A DNA stretch of 64,000 bases from JAQVEM01 sp964595565 (GTDB lineage Bacteria; Actinomycetota; Humimicrobiia; Humimicrobiales; Humimicrobiaceae): positions 18,166-82,165 of the forward strand of contig CAZQQX010000004.1 of NCBI GenBank assembly GCA_964595565.1. Direction: 5' to 3'. Numbering within the stretch: the stretch's first letter is position 1; every line of letters begins with the position of its first letter. Below are positions 36,754-45,314 of this stretch, in pieces. Under the pieces are notes generated by a model. That model saw nothing but the letters and a program-made list of their open reading frames with translations, made no database searches and was not told where the DNA came from. The translations under genes and the position numbers were made by a program.

Positions 36754-37592
36754 TAATTATAGATTTCTACCAGCAGTCCCTCTCTGTCTCTCAGATAAAG
36801 TGTATCATGGTCATTGTTCCATAACGGTTTTGAGCTTCCCCAGTAAAATTTACCCTCACCGTCTTTTCCGCTTCCGGTAAAAAGATATATAGTAGTGCCC
36901 TGTTTAAAAACACCCCTGTCAAATTCATAGATGCTGGTACCGCTATCCTTAATGGTCCAGCCGTTGATATCAATTGGCGCAGCCCCTGTGTTTTTTATTA
37001 TTACATACTCATCATTTAAATTAGTATTATCATTGCCCCGGGCATCGTAGTGTATTTCAATCTTTATATTATTTATTTTTGACTCTTCCCACAGCCCCAG
37101 TTTACGATTTCTCGCGTATCTCTCCGCTTCAAGAATTTTTTCTGTATTCTTTATGTCAGGAGGATAAGTATAGCAGTTTGCAAAACCTCTTTTTACCATT
37201 TCCAGATTCACAAAAAGTTCGCCTGTGTATACATATCTTAAAAGTCTTCCATATTTGTCTTTGTCGGATACATCCTTTTCTAAAGACACTTCCTTATCCA
37301 GAACCATTGCTCTTAGTGCCTGCCCTGCTTCCTCAAAAAAGTACATCCCGTATTCAGGTGCATTAATGCCTGTAAGTCTTACGATTCTTCCATCCGAAAG
37401 AATAATGGTATCCCCGTCAAAAACTTCTTTAACCAGGTCACCGCTTAAATCTTCAGTTTCTCCACCGGCAGTCGTTTTGTCTTCATAATTATTGCCAGCA
37501 TAATCCCCATAATCATAATAAAGGCCACAACCATAAAGAAAAACTGTAATGATTGTTACCAGAATCAAAAGTAATTTAACCAGTGCAGACAT
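36750..37592 (-). CDS. Secreted lipoprotein: thermonuclease plus lamin-tail domain
   Basis: The 280-residue protein has a lipoprotein signal (lipobox LYGC, Cys about 22), a staphylococcal-nuclease-like domain (about 48-165) with FDGDTIILSDGRIVRLTGINAPEYG and DKYGRLLRYVY, and a C-terminal lamin-tail (LTD) domain (about 175-280) with NDEYVIIKNTGAAPIDINGW. The two catalytic-type Arg and the Glu are in place; the usual Asp of DAPE is Asn. It should act outside the membrane on extracellular DNA or RNA, perhaps for nucleotide feeding. It follows the NYN gene by 7 bases on the same strand. Confidence 0.9.
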   Translation of the reverse strand: MSALVKLLLILVTIITVFLYGCGLYYDYGDYAGNNYEDKTTAGGETEDLSGDLVKEVFDGDTIILSDGRIVRLTGINAPEYGMYFFEEAGQALRAMVLDKEVSLEKDVSDKDKYGRLLRYVYTGELFVNLEMVKRGFANCYTYPPDIKNTEKILEAERYARNRKLGLWEESKINNIKIEIHYDARGNDNTNLNDEYVIIKNTGAAPIDINGWTIKDSGTSIYEFDRGVFKQGTTIYLFTGSGKDGEGKFYWGSSKPLWNNDHDTLYLRDREGLLVEIYNY

Positions 37593-37598
37593 ATTATC

Positions 37599-38147
37599 TT
37601 ATTTCTTGCGCAATTCTGAAAACTTTTTTCTCGTACCTGTACTTAACCTTTTTTCCAGCGAGAGGAACCCTCTATCATAATTTTTTCTCAGGCAATCAAT
37701 ATCTTCTCTTATCTTCCTTTTTAATTCCTTAAGCTCAATTTTAAATTCACGACTGGATTTGCGGTAAACATTTTTTCTAAAAATGACTTTCTGCTGTAGA
37801 TAATCAGACGTAACCACGAAAATACTTTTGTATCCCGTTTCCATAGCAGCCAGCTTTTCAATAACATCATCAGCCGTCTCACTTTTCTTTGAATGGATAA
37901 TTTTTACTCCATCTACAATTCTGCTTCCCCTGTCAGAATTATCACTGTTTCTGGCATCAAAGACTACTATCACATCCCAGCTTTTGAGGTATTTGTACCA
38001 GGTCAGGTCTGCCACCAGTTTGCCCTTTAAATAATCTATTCTTCCACTGCTTAAGCTGCGGGCGCTAAAAGAGCTAAAGATAAAATTATGCCCGTCTACT
38101 ATAATTAAATTTTTTTCATAACTTTGCTTTTCCGGATTGTTTTTCAA
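37599..38147 (-). CDS. NYN-domain RNase, YacP family
   Basis: The product has a PIN-like NYN domain: LIIVDGHNFIFSSFSARSLS near the start, VIVVFDARNSD, KKSETADDVIEKLA and IFVVTSDYLQQKVIFRKN, with the acidic residues of the nuclease site, then a basic helical tail. YacP (Rae1) of Bacillus is a ribosome-associated mRNA endonuclease; the same gene order after rlmB supports the assignment. I choose the TTG at 38147 (AGGAG four bases upstream, 182 residues); an ATG at 38195 would add 16 residues inside rlmB. It overlaps the end of rlmB by 32 bases. Confidence 0.85.
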   Translation of the reverse strand: MKNNPEKQSYEKNLIIVDGHNFIFSSFSARSLSSGRIDYLKGKLVADLTWYKYLKSWDVIVVFDARNSDNSDRGSRIVDGVKIIHSKKSETADDVIEKLAAMETGYKSIFVVTSDYLQQKVIFRKNVYRKSSREFKIELKELKRKIREDIDCLRKNYDRGFLSLEKRLSTGTRKKFSELRKK

Positions 38148-38928
38148 TTTGCTCCTGAACCTTATATAAAATAATTCCGCTGGCAACCGAGACATTTAAT
38201 GACTGCATCCTGCCACTTAACTTTATAGAAATCATAAAATCGCAATTATCTTTTACCAGCCTGCTTATACCCTTATCTTCACTTCCCATAACAAGTGCCA
38301 TGGGAAAAGTAAAATTAACCTCATTTAAGTAACCCACACGCGAATCTATATCAAGTGTTGTTCCGTAAATCCAGAACCCCCTGTTTTTTAATTCTTTTAT
38401 AGTCCTTACAATGTTTACCACTCTAAAAACCAGTACTTCCTCAAGCGCACCGGCAGAAATCTTACTGACCCTTTCATTTACTGCCACACTTCTTCTTTCG
38501 GGTATAATAATCCCATCAAATCCAAACGCATGACAGTTTCTTATAATTGAACCGAAATTACCTGCGTCGGTGACACCATCAAGAATTATTAACCGGCTTC
38601 TATCTGTATTGTCTATACCGGATACAGTATTTAGGTAATCATCCAGGCTGGAATAATTGTAAGGAGAAACCATGGCGCCAACACTCCGGGAATTGATATC
38701 TCCACCGGAAATATCACTAAATTGAGCCGATTCAAGTTCAGCAATTTCAATATTTTTCTTTTCGGCTTCATTAATTATCTTCTGTATCCTTAAATCTTTT
38801 TTTCTTTCCTTTTTAATAATAATTCTGTATATCTTTCTTCTGCCTGCGTTAGCAGTAACTGCTGAGTACACTGGATTTACACCATATATATATTCATAAT
38901 TTAATTTTTTTTCTACCATCATCGCCAT
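38116..38928 (-). CDS. rlmB: 23S rRNA 2'-O-methyltransferase, TrmH/SpoU family
   Basis: The 270-residue protein has the N-terminal substrate-binding domain (YIYGVNPVYSAVTANAGRRKIYR) and the knotted SPOUT domain with IILDGVTDAGNFGSIIRNCHAFG, MALVMGSEDKGISRLV and LSGRMQSLNVSVASGIILY, the three SpoU motifs. The order cysS-rlmB-yacP matches that in Bacillus. The target residue is taken from the family name only; a general TrmH-family call is safest. Confidence 0.92.
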   Translation of the reverse strand: MAMMVEKKLNYEYIYGVNPVYSAVTANAGRRKIYRIIIKKERKKDLRIQKIINEAEKKNIEIAELESAQFSDISGGDINSRSVGAMVSPYNYSSLDDYLNTVSGIDNTDRSRLIILDGVTDAGNFGSIIRNCHAFGFDGIIIPERRSVAVNERVSKISAGALEEVLVFRVVNIVRTIKELKNRGFWIYGTTLDIDSRVGYLNEVNFTFPMALVMGSEDKGISRLVKDNCDFMISIKLSGRMQSLNVSVASGIILYKVQEQIEKQSGKAKL

Positions 38929-38990
38929 ATATTCAATAACAAAGAAATTACTTAAGCCGACCTTTTACAAACAACCCTGCCCTGTCTATT

Positions 38991-40499
38991 TTAATTCTCT
39001 TCTCTCAGAGTTTTCCATATCGTGCCTTCTTTTCTGTCTTCCAGCACTATACCCATGCTACTCAGGTAAGACCTGATTTTATCTGCTGTTTTAAAATCTC
39101 CGTTTTCCCTTGCAGTTTTCCTTTCCGCTATCAGTTTTTTTATTTCCTCTTCGGTTACTCCGGCCCCGTCTTTTATATCCCCGGATAATCTTGAAACTTC
39201 TTTTGAAAAATTCAATCCCAGAACCGCTCCTGATTCCTTTATCCTGTCTGAGGCATCACAGAGATTCTTTCTAACAGGCTGGTTAATCCTGAAATCCGGT
39301 TTCTGTATTATATTGTTTATACTTTTTATCAGTTCAAAGATATCGCCAATCGCCCTGGCTGAATTAAAATCATCATCCATGGAATTTTTAAAATCATTTT
39401 CAAATTTTTTTACTAAAGATTCCAGCTTTAGTGCAACTTTGCTTCCGGCTATTTTACCTGCCGCCTCTTCTTTTTTTATTTCAGGTAGATACTCGGTCTG
39501 ATTTACTAAAAATTCTATATTTTTTAGAGTATTGACAATTTTGTCCAGCGCTTTTTCAGCTTCATCCAGTTTTTCCATATTAAACTCCAGTGGGCTTCTA
39601 TAGTGAGTGGAAAGAATGTATATTTTTATTATATTGGCAGAATAAATTTTAAGCAGATTTTTTAATATCCAGTTCTCTTTAAGACCCCGTGACTTCGACA
39701 TCTTCCCTTCTCTTACCTCAATCATACCATTGTGCATCCAGTATTTTACAAAGTCACCTTTGCCCGGAAAAGCCGCCTCTGACTGCGCAATTTCATTTTC
39801 ATGGTGCGGGAATACTAAATCTATACCACCGCCATGTATATCAATATTCGGGCCCAGCAGATTGGTTGCCATCGCAGAACACTCAATATGCCAGCCGGGT
39901 CTTCCGCTACCCCAGGGGCTTTCCCAGGATGGTTCTCCCTTTCTGGCTTTCTTCCACAGGGCAAAATCAATTTTATTTTTTTTCTTAAAACCTTCTTCCC
40001 CGCTATCTTTCATCTCATTTATATCCTGCCCGGATAATTTACCGTACCCGGGAAATTTATTTACCTCAAAATAAACATTTCCGTCAACTTCATAGCCGAA
40101 CCCATTTTCAATAATTTTTTCTATAATATCTATTATTTCACCTATCATTTCCGTAGCCAGGGGCATCTTGCTGAAACCATCTACCTCCAGAGTTTCCAGG
40201 TCTTCCAGAAAAGCATCTATATATCTTGAAGTTATCACTTTATAATCAACTTTTTCTTCCAGCGCCCTTTTGATTATCTTATCTTCAATATCAGTAATAT
40301 TCTGAACATATTCCACCCTGTACCCCAGATATTGAAGGTAATTTTTTACCATGTTAAAAACAATAACCGGCCTCGTATTGCCTATAGATATATAGTTATA
40401 AACAGTAGGGCCACATACATACATCTTTACGCAGTCCTTACTTAATGGCTCAATTAATTCTTTTTTTCTGTGCAGAGTATTGTATATTTTTAAACTCAC
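38991..40499 (-). CDS. cysS: Cysteinyl-tRNA synthetase
   Basis: The 502-residue class I synthetase has the zinc-binding CGPTVYNY start, Cys in WHIECSAMA, HGGGIDLVFPHHENEIAQSEA, KMSKS in EGKMSKSRG and the C-terminal DALR-like domain. The HIGH signature reads SIGN at residues 38-41: the codon TCT replaces the first His. It starts at a GTG preceded by AGGAGGATACGG. It lies between cysE and rlmB, as in Bacillota, so cysteine synthesis and charging are linked. Confidence 0.95.
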   Translation of the reverse strand: MSLKIYNTLHRKKELIEPLSKDCVKMYVCGPTVYNYISIGNTRPVIVFNMVKNYLQYLGYRVEYVQNITDIEDKIIKRALEEKVDYKVITSRYIDAFLEDLETLEVDGFSKMPLATEMIGEIIDIIEKIIENGFGYEVDGNVYFEVNKFPGYGKLSGQDINEMKDSGEEGFKKKNKIDFALWKKARKGEPSWESPWGSGRPGWHIECSAMATNLLGPNIDIHGGGIDLVFPHHENEIAQSEAAFPGKGDFVKYWMHNGMIEVREGKMSKSRGLKENWILKNLLKIYSANIIKIYILSTHYRSPLEFNMEKLDEAEKALDKIVNTLKNIEFLVNQTEYLPEIKKEEAAGKIAGSKVALKLESLVKKFENDFKNSMDDDFNSARAIGDIFELIKSINNIIQKPDFRINQPVRKNLCDASDRIKESGAVLGLNFSKEVSRLSGDIKDGAGVTEEEIKKLIAERKTARENGDFKTADKIRSYLSSMGIVLEDRKEGTIWKTLREEN

Positions 40500-40556
40500 C
40501 CGTATCCTCCTGAATGAAATTATATTTATTCTAATTTAATTACTGCATGAATTTTT

Positions 40557-41225
40557 TTAATTTTTATTATCTTTATTTTTTTCTTTTTTTATTTTTTTTA
40601 ACTCTTTTTCTAAAAAATCTATCCTGGCACTGTAATCACTTAAAATTTCACTGACCGGGTCAGGAAGATTCATCCGGTGAAATTCGTCAGACAGCACTTT
40701 TTCCCCTCCAATTCTTACAATTTTACCCGGAACCCCAACTACTGTACAATTATCGGGCACGGACCTTATAACTACCGCCCCCGAACCAATAATTACATTA
40801 CTGCCTATTTCAATAGAGCCAAGCACTTTTGCACCGGCAGATATTACCACATTATTTCCAATAGTCGGGTGGCGCTTACCTTTTTCCTTTCCGGTACCGC
40901 CCAGTGTTACTCCCTGGTACAGGGTAACATTATCACCGATTTCCGAAGTTTCTCCAATTACTACCCCCATACCATGGTCTATAAAAAATCTTCTTCCTAT
41001 TTTTGCACCGGGATGAATCTCAATTCCGGTAAAAAACCTGCTGCACTGCGATATCCACCGGGGGATAAAGGGTATTCTGTGCCTGTAAAGCCAGTGTGCT
41101 ATCCTGTGATTTATAACCGCATGAACACCCGAGTAGGTAAACAAAATCTCCGGGGTACTTGTCGCAGCTGGATCCCTTTCCTTTGCTGCCTGTACCAGAT
41201 CTTTTATCTCGGCTATTAATCCCAT
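40557..41225 (-). CDS. cysE: Serine O-acetyltransferase
   Basis: The enzyme makes O-acetylserine from serine and acetyl-CoA, the first step to cysteine. The 222-residue protein has the helical N-terminus (RDPAATSTPEILFTYSGVHAV), then the left-handed hexapeptide-repeat coil with EIHPGAKIGRRFFIDHGMGVVIGE (catalytic Asp-His), GVTLGGTGKEKGKRHPTIGN and GVPGKIV. A Lys-rich tail follows. It stands between gltX and cysS. No T-box leader was recognised. Confidence 0.96.
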   Translation of the reverse strand: MGLIAEIKDLVQAAKERDPAATSTPEILFTYSGVHAVINHRIAHWLYRHRIPFIPRWISQCSRFFTGIEIHPGAKIGRRFFIDHGMGVVIGETSEIGDNVTLYQGVTLGGTGKEKGKRHPTIGNNVVISAGAKVLGSIEIGSNVIIGSGAVVIRSVPDNCTVVGVPGKIVRIGGEKVLSDEFHRMNLPDPVSEILSDYSARIDFLEKELKKIKKEKNKDNKN

Positions 41226-41261
41226 AAATTTACTCTTCTAATTGACAATATTTTTTACTAT

Positions 41262-42743
41262 TCAAATATTAATTTCCATATATTCTAAAGTTTGTTTAAC
41301 TCTCTGTATACAATTTTTTAAACCCAGTATCGAAATAATCGCAGGCAGCCCGGGACCGGCGGTCTTTCCGGTAACAGATATCCTGATAGGCATATATAAA
41401 AATTTTCCTTTTATTTTCATTTTTTTTAGCTTTTCTCCGGCATCATTAATTATTCTTTTACTCTGTTCCTCATTTAAATCTATATCTTTATTGTTGTCAA
41501 AAGATTTCCAGCTTTTTCCAAGCTCACCGAGAAATTTCTGTATAACTAACTTAGAGATATCCAGCCTTAAAATCTCCAGTGCTTCCGGACTGTACCCTGA
41601 AATTTCATCGGTTAAAAAATCCCTTACATAAGGAGTAAAATCACTTATAACCCTTAAATTATCCTGAAAAGCTTCCGCACATTTATAAATTTTATCCATG
41701 ACTTTTTTATTTTTAATATCCTTTTTATCCAGTACTTTTTCTTTAACCAGATAAGGTAAGCCAAGTTCCACCAGCTCTTTTATCGATTTTTTCCTGATGT
41801 AAATGCCATTCATCCAGTTTAGTTTATCTATATCAAAAATGGCCGGGCTTTTTGATATGCCAGCTATCTTAAACTTATCCTTAATATCTCTAACATCAAA
41901 GATTTCCTGGTTATCGTCCGGTGACCATGAAAGTATTGAAAGATAATTTACTATAGCTTCGGCCAGATATCCCTCCTGCCTGAACTGAGAAATTGTGGTA
42001 GCCCCGAGCCTCTTACTCAGTTTTGAACCGTCTTTTGCAAGTATCATGGAAATATGGGCAAAAGAAGGCACTTTAAACCCGAGACTCTCAAATAATAAAA
42101 TCTGCCTGGCAGTATTTGTTAGATGGTCTTCTCCCCTCAGGACATGGGTCACCCCCATATCTCCATCGTCTACCACAACAGCAAAGTTGTAAGAGGGGGT
42201 GCCGTCAGATTTTATTATTACAAAGTCCCCTATTACGCTGGATTTAAACTTTATCTCTCCCCTTATCAAATCATTAAAGATTATATCCCTGTCATCTTCC
42301 ACCTTAAATCTTACAGCAAATTTTCTGCCCTCTCTCATATTCTTTTTAATTTCAGCATCATCAAGTTCTCTGCACCTGTTATCATATTTTGACATCTTCC
42401 CGGCAGCGTACTGACTTTCCCTGAGCTTTTTCAGTCTTTCGGGGGTGCAGAAGCATCTGTAAGCCTTATTTTCCTCCAGCAGCCTGGCAGCAAAGCTCTG
42501 ATATATATTAATCCTTTCACTCTGCCTGTAGAATTCATTCCAGCTTAAGCCCAGCCACCTTAAATCTCTTATTATTGATTTTTCATAAATTCTACTGGAC
42601 CTCTTTACATCGGTATCTTCAATTCTCAAAATTACCTTACCCTCCATACTTGATGCAGCCAGCCAGTTAAATAAGGCGGTTCTCGCTGTTCCGATGTGCA
42701 AACCTCCCGTAGGAGACGGGGCAAACCTAAAACAGGGTGTCAT
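41262..42743 (-). CDS. gltX: Glutamyl-tRNA synthetase
   Basis: The 493-residue class I synthetase has the HIGH motif in FAPSPTGGLHIGTART, LRIEDTD, the zinc-like Cys region YRCFCTPERL, VVVDDGDMGVTHVLRGEDHLTNT and KMSKS-type DGSKLSKRLGATTI. I start it at the ATG at 42743, five bases after GGAG; an upstream TTG (42761) has no site. It may also charge tRNA-Gln if the genome has GatCAB and no GlnRS, which the window cannot show. Confidence 0.95.
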   Translation of the reverse strand: MTPCFRFAPSPTGGLHIGTARTALFNWLAASSMEGKVILRIEDTDVKRSSRIYEKSIIRDLRWLGLSWNEFYRQSERINIYQSFAARLLEENKAYRCFCTPERLKKLRESQYAAGKMSKYDNRCRELDDAEIKKNMREGRKFAVRFKVEDDRDIIFNDLIRGEIKFKSSVIGDFVIIKSDGTPSYNFAVVVDDGDMGVTHVLRGEDHLTNTARQILLFESLGFKVPSFAHISMILAKDGSKLSKRLGATTISQFRQEGYLAEAIVNYLSILSWSPDDNQEIFDVRDIKDKFKIAGISKSPAIFDIDKLNWMNGIYIRKKSIKELVELGLPYLVKEKVLDKKDIKNKKVMDKIYKCAEAFQDNLRVISDFTPYVRDFLTDEISGYSPEALEILRLDISKLVIQKFLGELGKSWKSFDNNKDIDLNEEQSKRIINDAGEKLKKMKIKGKFLYMPIRISVTGKTAGPGLPAIISILGLKNCIQRVKQTLEYMEINI

Positions 42744-42867
42744 TATCACTCCATCACTCAAAAATATTTATTACATCCGGAAACCTGTATAATTCTTTAC
42801 CATCCAGACAGAACCATTCAAAAACCCGGATATGATTTATAAACTTTTTCTTTAAAAACTCATCATC

Positions 42868-43335
42868 CTAACTTATCATAACCACGCAGGCCGCGGCAAT
42901 ACCTTCACCCCTGCCACAGAATCCAAGACCTTCAGTGGTGGTGGCCTTTATGCTTATAACATCTTCATTTATCTTTAAGATTTCTGCTATATTTTTTTTC
43001 ATTTCCGGTATATACCCGGAGACTTTTGGCTTTTGCATAATTAAAGTTGCATCAATATTTACAATACTAAAATTTTTATCCTCCATTTTTTTTCTTACCT
43101 CTTCCAGCAAAACCAGGCTGGATATATCCTTATATCCCGCATCATCATCCGGAAAATGAGTTCCTATATCTCCCAGATTACAGGCTCCAAGGATAGCATC
43201 CATCAAAGAATGCAGAAGAACATCTGCATCAGAATAGCCAGCAAGGCCCCTGGGGTAATTTATATCTACCCCTCCCAGTATTAATTTCCTGCCCTGTTCA
43301 AATCGGTGAACATCAAAACCCATACCAATTCTCAT
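42868..43335 (-). CDS. ispF: 2-C-methyl-D-erythritol 2,4-cyclodiphosphate synthase
   Basis: The 155-residue MEP-pathway enzyme has the metal-binding GMGFDVHRF, YSDADVLLHSLMDAILGACNLGDIGTHFP, DATLIMQKPK and KATTTEGLGFCGRGEGIAA, all canonical. It follows ispD by 38 bases; the two give two steps of isoprenoid precursor synthesis. Confidence 0.97.
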   Translation of the reverse strand: MRIGMGFDVHRFEQGRKLILGGVDINYPRGLAGYSDADVLLHSLMDAILGACNLGDIGTHFPDDDAGYKDISSLVLLEEVRKKMEDKNFSIVNIDATLIMQKPKVSGYIPEMKKNIAEILKINEDVISIKATTTEGLGFCGRGEGIAAACVVMIS

Positions 43336-43373
43336 ATGTAGGTATCCTTTCTTTTAATAATCTTTAGTTTAAA

Positions 43374-44084
43374 TCATTTTTTTCCATTTCTGGTCATAAC
43401 CAGCTCTGCCAGAAATAAGTCAATAGGAGTGGTAATCTTTATATTCTCATGTCTTCCTCTTACCAGATAAATCTTCCATTTCATTCTTTCAAGCAACGAA
43501 GCGTCATCGGTACCTGCAAATCCGTCCTCCACAGCTTTTTTATGAGCCTCAAGTATATCCTTATAAAAAAAAGTCTGGGGTGTTTGAGCATGCCATACAG
43601 TATCCCGCGGTATAGTTTTACCTATAACATTTTTATCCGAAATCTTTACGGTCTCCATCACCGGGGCTGCCATTATAGCTCCTCTGATTCTGTAATCTTT
43701 CTTATTTTCCCTTATCAAAACATTTATTAAAAGATTGATTTCTTCTGGAGTAATAAGGGGCCTGACACCATCATGTATAGATACAAGCCTGGTAGAAGGA
43801 GGTATTTCTTTTAAAGCATTATAAATAGATTCCTGCCTGCTCCTGCCACCTATTACCAGCTTCTTTACTTTATCAAATGAGTACTTCTTAATTATTTTCT
43901 TCTGACAAAAGTCAAGGTAATCCCCGGGAACCGTAATATATATTTCTTTTATTCTGGAGGAATTTTGAAAAGCATTTACAGTATGTGCCAATATCGGTTT
44001 ACCGTAAATTTCCATAAACTGTTTGCTGATATTGCCCTTTAGCCTCGTGCCCTTTCCGGCTGCTGTAATAACTGCTACATTCAT
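43374..44084 (-). CDS. ispD: 2-C-methyl-D-erythritol 4-phosphate cytidylyltransferase
   Basis: The 236-residue enzyme adds CMP to MEP. It has the nucleotidyltransferase loop VITAAGKGTRLKGNISKQF, VIGGRSRQESIYNAL, SIHDGVRPL and RDTVWHAQTPQTF with FAGTDDASLLE. It is the gene after disA and before ispF, as in many Gram-positive genomes. Confidence 0.97.
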   Translation of the reverse strand: MNVAVITAAGKGTRLKGNISKQFMEIYGKPILAHTVNAFQNSSRIKEIYITVPGDYLDFCQKKIIKKYSFDKVKKLVIGGRSRQESIYNALKEIPPSTRLVSIHDGVRPLITPEEINLLINVLIRENKKDYRIRGAIMAAPVMETVKISDKNVIGKTIPRDTVWHAQTPQTFFYKDILEAHKKAVEDGFAGTDDASLLERMKWKIYLVRGRHENIKITTPIDLFLAELVMTRNGKK

Positions 44085-44180
44085 AAATAATCATTGTTAG
44101 TATTTTTTTAAAAGAATTTGCTTAAGTGGAGAACACGGTTTATAAAACTATATGGATAAACATAACCTCTTGCAATAATT

Positions 44181-45293
44181 TTACATCCTGATTTTGGGAA
44201 TTACTCCTCCTCTTCTGGTATAAAGCTCATTATATAAATAATATTCAGAGAACTTCTTTAGCTTATCATACAGTGACCTTGCCTTACTCTTGCCCATTCC
44301 GGTAACATCAGCTAATTCCTCCACATCCGCATTCAGTATATTTTTAAGGTTACTAAATTTATCAATCAGACTGACTACAACAGATTGGGGCAACCTTCTT
44401 ACCTCTGTAATAATCCTTAAACCTCTGGGGTGCAGATCAAATTCTCTTAAGCTACCCTCAGCCTGGTAACCCAGAAACTTCGCAATTTTGTTCAGCTCCA
44501 GCAACTCTTTCTCACTCAATAAGTTTATTTTATCTTTTATTTCCAGGGGCTTTTCCGCAACATCCGGGTGCACATAATCACCAATTATATTTAATGAATC
44601 ATTCACTACATTGGCCATTAATTCTTCTACCTGCATGCTTAACAGCCTTCCCTCTGTTCCCAGCTCATAAATATACTTCTTAACTTCTTTTTCTGTCCTC
44701 TGCACTATGCTAGACCGCTGGAGCACAGTAGCTACATCAAAAAGCGTAATTATATCCTCCAGCTCCTTTACCGTCAGATTAAAGGTTAGTTCGTCCAGAC
44801 CTTCTTTATATTTTTCAAGTGTCTGCAGTGCCTGACTTGCCCTGGATAAGATAACTCTTGTTTCTTCAAGCATATACCTTATGTCACCCTTATATATTGT
44901 TACCACATCTCTCTTCATCGAAATGGAAATAACCAGAGTGTTTGTCTGCTTTGCTACCCTTTCTGCTGTCCTGTGCCTTGTCCCAGTCTCAGAAGTTTTT
45001 ATATTGGGGTCGGGAAAAAGATGTGTATTGGCATATAAAATTCTCCTGCCGTCAGTACTTAATACAATTGCACCATCCATCTTGGCAAGCTCATAAAACT
45101 TAGTCGGGGTAAAACTGCAGCCGATATAAAACCCGCCATTCACAAGTTTTAATACCTCTTCGGTATCTCCAACAACAACCAGGCCTCCAGTTCTACCCTG
45201 AAGCACATACTCTATTCCCAGTCTAAGTCCGGTGCCGGGGGCTATTCTTTTTAAACAATCTACTAATAACAGCTCTTCATTCTTCTTATTCAT
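44181..45293 (-). CDS. disA: DNA-integrity scanning diadenylate cyclase
   Basis: The enzyme makes cyclic di-AMP from ATP. The 370-residue protein has the DAC domain (about 10-145) with catalytic DGA at 73-75 and RHRTA at 106-110, a helical spine domain, and a C-terminal helix-hairpin-helix DNA-binding domain (NADVEELADVTGMGKSKARSLYDK). Length and motifs are normal. It follows clpC by 21 bases. RadA, which often sits between clpC and disA, is absent here. Confidence 0.97.
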   Translation of the reverse strand: MNKKNEELLLVDCLKRIAPGTGLRLGIEYVLQGRTGGLVVVGDTEEVLKLVNGGFYIGCSFTPTKFYELAKMDGAIVLSTDGRRILYANTHLFPDPNIKTSETGTRHRTAERVAKQTNTLVISISMKRDVVTIYKGDIRYMLEETRVILSRASQALQTLEKYKEGLDELTFNLTVKELEDIITLFDVATVLQRSSIVQRTEKEVKKYIYELGTEGRLLSMQVEELMANVVNDSLNIIGDYVHPDVAEKPLEIKDKINLLSEKELLELNKIAKFLGYQAEGSLREFDLHPRGLRIITEVRRLPQSVVVSLIDKFSNLKNILNADVEELADVTGMGKSKARSLYDKLKKFSEYYLYNELYTRRGGVIPKIRM

Positions 45294-45314
45294 TCATTAC
45301 CCCGTAATATTAAA

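Noticed and set aside
40500..40556. T-box leader before the cysE-cysS genes
   Set aside because: The gaps here (40500-40556 and 41226-41261) are far too short and lack the T-box sequence.
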